A DNA stretch of 6,417 nt. Source: Alphaproteobacteria bacterium. GTDB taxonomy: Bacteria > Pseudomonadota > Alphaproteobacteria > ATCC43930 > CGMCC-115725. The stretch lies in contig JAFAWI010000195.1 in the NCBI GenBank assembly GCA_019241915.1, forward strand, positions 1 to 6,417, given 5' to 3'. The notes beneath the pieces are model-generated. The model had not been told where the DNA came from. It did no database searches and saw only the letters and a list, made by a program, of their open reading frames with translations. Position numbers and translations under genes: made by a program. Positions 5,035 through 6,417 of this stretch are shown here, in pieces; position 1 is the first letter of the stretch, and each line of letters opens with the position of its first letter.

Positions 5035-6117
5035 ATGTGTCTGGTGCGTAGTTTCGCCGGGCGCGCCCGCCGCCGGCTTGGCGCGCTCGCATTGGCCTTG
5101 CTGGCGACAGCCGCGGCGGCGGCCGTACCCGTCGCCGCCGGGCACGCCGAGACGCAAATCTTCAGCCTGTACGATTTTCAGTTCGAGGACGGCTCGGTGA
5201 TGCCCGAGTTGCGGATCGGCTACGAGACCCGCGGAACGCTGTCGCCGGCACGGGACAATGCGATCGTGCTGCTGCATGACACCTTTGCCGATCATCACGC
5301 CTTTGACGCAGAGACCGGCCCGGGCGGTCTGTTCGACACGAACCGGTATTTCGTTATCGCGATCGACGCGCTCGGCAGCGGCGATTCATCCTCGCCGAGC
5401 GACGGCACCGGGCAGGATTTTCCGCGCTATACGATCCGCGACATGATGAAAGCCGACAGCGAGGTCGTGTCGCGCGGTCTCGGCATCGGCCGGCCGCGAG
5501 CCATTGTCGGCCGCTCGATGGGTGCGGCCATTGCGCTCGAGTGGGCGGCGCATCACCCGGAGGCCGCGGCGGGCCTGGTGTTGCTGGCGCCAAGCGCAGC
5601 GAGCGATACGAACTTTCAGTTGCTCATCGACCTGCTGACTTCGGCCGTCGCACTCGATCCGGATTGGGCCGGCGGGCGCTACGAGCGGAACCCGATCGAG
5701 GGGCTGCGGCATGCCGGAATGATCTATTACCCCTGGTCGGTGACGGCGCCCTATCTCGACGCGCTGAGCCCCGCCGCCTTGGCACAGGAAACGGAGGTGG
5801 TAGCCAAGAATTTTGCCGGCTGGGACGCCAATGCCCTGGTCCTGCGCTGCGCCGCCGCGCGCGGCCATGATCTCGCGGGCGGGGCCGGCGGCAGTCTCGA
5901 TGCCGCACTCGCCCCGGTGACGATGCCCGTCCTGCTGATGCCGAGCCGCGGCGACCGGCTGGTCGATGGCGCGAACGCACGGTTGCTGCGCGGCAAGCTG
6001 GCGCAAGCCCGCTACGCCGAAATCCCCGGCGACGTCGGGCACCGCGGAATCGCCGCCGCGCCCGGCACGCCGGAGGGGGACTTTATCGTCGAGACCGTGC
6101 GCGCGTTCCTGAAATGA
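5035..6117 (+). CDS. Exported alpha/beta hydrolase, homoserine acetyltransferase (MetX)-like
   Basis: This is a complete protein of 360 residues. Residues 1-38 look like a signal peptide (RARRR, then an Ala/Leu core, ending near GHA before Glu39), so it should act in the periplasm. The mature part follows the MetX-type fold: LRIGYETRGTL (59-69), IVLLHDTFADHH (77-88), FDTNRYFVIAIDALGSGDSS (100-119), FPRYTIRDM (129-137), nucleophile elbow VGRSMGAAIALEW (158-170) with Ser161, Asp307 in SRGDRLVDG (304-312), and His336 in GDVGHRG (332-338). True MetX is cytosolic and has GGSMGG at the elbow; export and the GRSMGAA variant argue for another acyl-ester substrate, so I give no gene symbol. The ATG at 5035 was preferred over an in-frame TTG at 4996 because it begins a compact signal peptide and the TTG falls in the likely -35 element. 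No Shine-Dalgarno is visible. Confidence 0.92.
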   Translation: MCLVRSFAGRARRRLGALALALLATAAAAAVPVAAGHAETQIFSLYDFQFEDGSVMPELRIGYETRGTLSPARDNAIVLLHDTFADHHAFDAETGPGGLFDTNRYFVIAIDALGSGDSSSPSDGTGQDFPRYTIRDMMKADSEVVSRGLGIGRPRAIVGRSMGAAIALEWAAHHPEAAAGLVLLAPSAASDTNFQLLIDLLTSAVALDPDWAGGRYERNPIEGLRHAGMIYYPWSVTAPYLDALSPAALAQETEVVAKNFAGWDANALVLRCAAARGHDLAGGAGGSLDAALAPVTMPVLLMPSRGDRLVDGANARLLRGKLAQARYAEIPGDVGHRGIAAAPGTPEGDFIVETVRAFLK

Positions 6118-6132
6118 GGCCTGCGGGCGCCG

Positions 6133-6167
6133 CGGCGGCATGTTCTTTACGGCAAATTTCGCCGCCG
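6133..6167 (+). terminator. Possible weak terminator after the MetX-like hydrolase
   Basis: CGGCGGC (6133-6139) is complementary to GCCGCCG (6161-6167) across a 21-base loop, 15 bases after the stop codon. There is no T-run behind it, so intrinsic termination would be poor. It may be only GC-rich coincidence. Confidence 0.2.
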
Positions 6168-6246
6168 GGCGGAAATGGGAGTCCGCAATCGGCGTTAGCC
6201 TCGCGACGCTGCCGCCTCGTCGGCAACTGCCATGCGAGCGCTTGCT

Positions 6247-6275
6247 TTGACAGCGTTTCATGTTTTTTTTACCCT
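6247..6275 (+). promoter_or_regulatory. Candidate promoter with perfect -35 TTGACA
   Basis: TTGACA (6247-6252) is a perfect -35, followed by a 17-base spacer containing a T-run and a -10-like TACCCT (6270-6275). It points right, towards a gene that would start at or beyond the edge. The -10 is weak. Confidence 0.3.
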
Positions 6276-6417
6276 TTGCGGCGCCAGTGATGGCGGGGGA
6301 GTTCGCGGCGTTCGCTTTTGGGGGCGGGGGTAACGTGTTGCGCGCAACTTTGGCGAGGCGGGGCCACGGCCCCGGTGCGATGCAATTGTCGTTCGGTGCG
6401 GTTGCCGGAATCTTGGC
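6260..6417 (+). CDS. Possible start of a gene running off the right edge
   Basis: A plus-strand frame is open from ATG 6260 to the window end, with further in-frame ATGs at 6290 and 6380. If the promoter at 6247-6275 is real, 6260 lies inside it, so 6290 (eight bases after the predicted transcription start) or 6380 would be the start. From 6380 it reads MQLSFGAVAGIL, the kind of hydrophobic opening a signal peptide or membrane protein could have. The stretch 6290-6379 is Gly/Arg-rich and not convincing as protein. No Shine-Dalgarno is clear and no homology is recognised. Confidence 0.2.
   Translation, partial: MFFLPFAAPVMAGEFAAFAFGGGGNVLRATLARRGHGPGAMQLSFGAVAGIL
6359..6374. repeat. Strong GC palindrome CGGGGCC/GGCCCCG
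   Basis: CGGGGCC (6359-6365) and GGCCCCG (6368-6374) are separated by two bases. If transcribed to the right, the hairpin would end five bases before the ATG at 6380 and could mask initiation there. It has no T-run, so it is not an intrinsic terminator. Confidence 0.4.

Larger units (their letters stand above)
6118..6417. other. 300 bases with no certain gene
   Basis: After the hydrolase stop there is a weak inverted repeat (6133-6167), a T8 run (6263-6270), a promoter-like pair (6247-6275) and a strong GC hairpin (6359-6374). All three minus-strand frames are largely open here because of GC content, so openness alone means little. The possible partial plus-strand gene at the right edge is listed separately. 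Confidence 0.6.

Noticed and set aside
4900..5298. 133-codon upstream extension of the sigma-like protein
   Set aside because: It would run through the divergent promoter region and into the MetX-like gene, and would bury a clear signal peptide that has its own ribosome site.
5386..6261. 291-codon minus-strand frame opposite the MetX-like hydrolase
   Set aside because: It has Arg/Pro/Gln-rich composition with no motifs, while the plus strand encodes a catalytic triad in the right order.
6263..6270. T8 run as an intrinsic terminator of the MetX-like hydrolase
   Set aside because: No adequate GC stem directly precedes it, it lies about 145 bases after the stop, and it falls in the spacer of a better promoter match.
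1..6417. A defence, toxin-antitoxin or mobile-element system
   Set aside because: No nuclease, transposase, integrase, toxin/antitoxin pair or CRISPR repeats could be recognised; the genes look like ordinary chromosomal content apart from the sigma-like exported protein.

Overview
The window is GC-rich and densely packed. Its codon use and protein families suggest an alphaproteobacterium, probably Hyphomicrobiales (Bradyrhizobium/Xanthobacteraceae-like). That placement is inference from sequence style; there is no rRNA or marker gene here. I see no tRNA, CRISPR array, insertion sequence or phage gene.

Layout. Bases 1-380 (minus) hold the first 127 residues of a Cys/Met-metabolism PLP enzyme that runs off the left edge. 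A 73-base divergent gap leads to a small exported DUF192 protein (454-903, plus). It converges, with one base between the stops, on a two-gene minus-strand operon: an alpha/beta hydrolase (2263-3162) followed by an NRAMP-fold metal transporter (905-2263), joined by an overlapping stop/start. Upstream of the operon lies a 369-base gene-free stretch (3163-3531) with several stem-loops. One strong GC-rich hairpin sits only 27 bases before the hydrolase start. Next is a minus-strand gene (3532-4899) for an exported protein of unknown function whose N-terminal half looks like the sigma-2 and sigma-4 regions of an ECF sigma factor. It diverges, over 135 bases with a central 12-bp palindrome, from a plus-strand exported alpha/beta hydrolase of the homoserine acetyltransferase (MetX)-like group (5035-6117). 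The last 300 bases hold no certain gene, but a possible promoter and an open frame running off the right edge are visible.

How the genes relate. No single pathway links them. The hydrolase and transporter are surely co-transcribed. The sigma-like exported protein and the MetX-like exported hydrolase share a divergent control region and both appear to be exported. The NRAMP protein keeps the TM1 aspartate but lacks the usual Asn and Met metal ligands, so its substrate should not be assumed to be manganese or iron. The most unusual item is the sigma-factor-like domain pair behind a signal peptide. Two plus-strand genes (454 and 5035) have promoter-like hexamers placed so that transcription would begin at, or a few bases before, the ATG, consistent with leaderless mRNAs.
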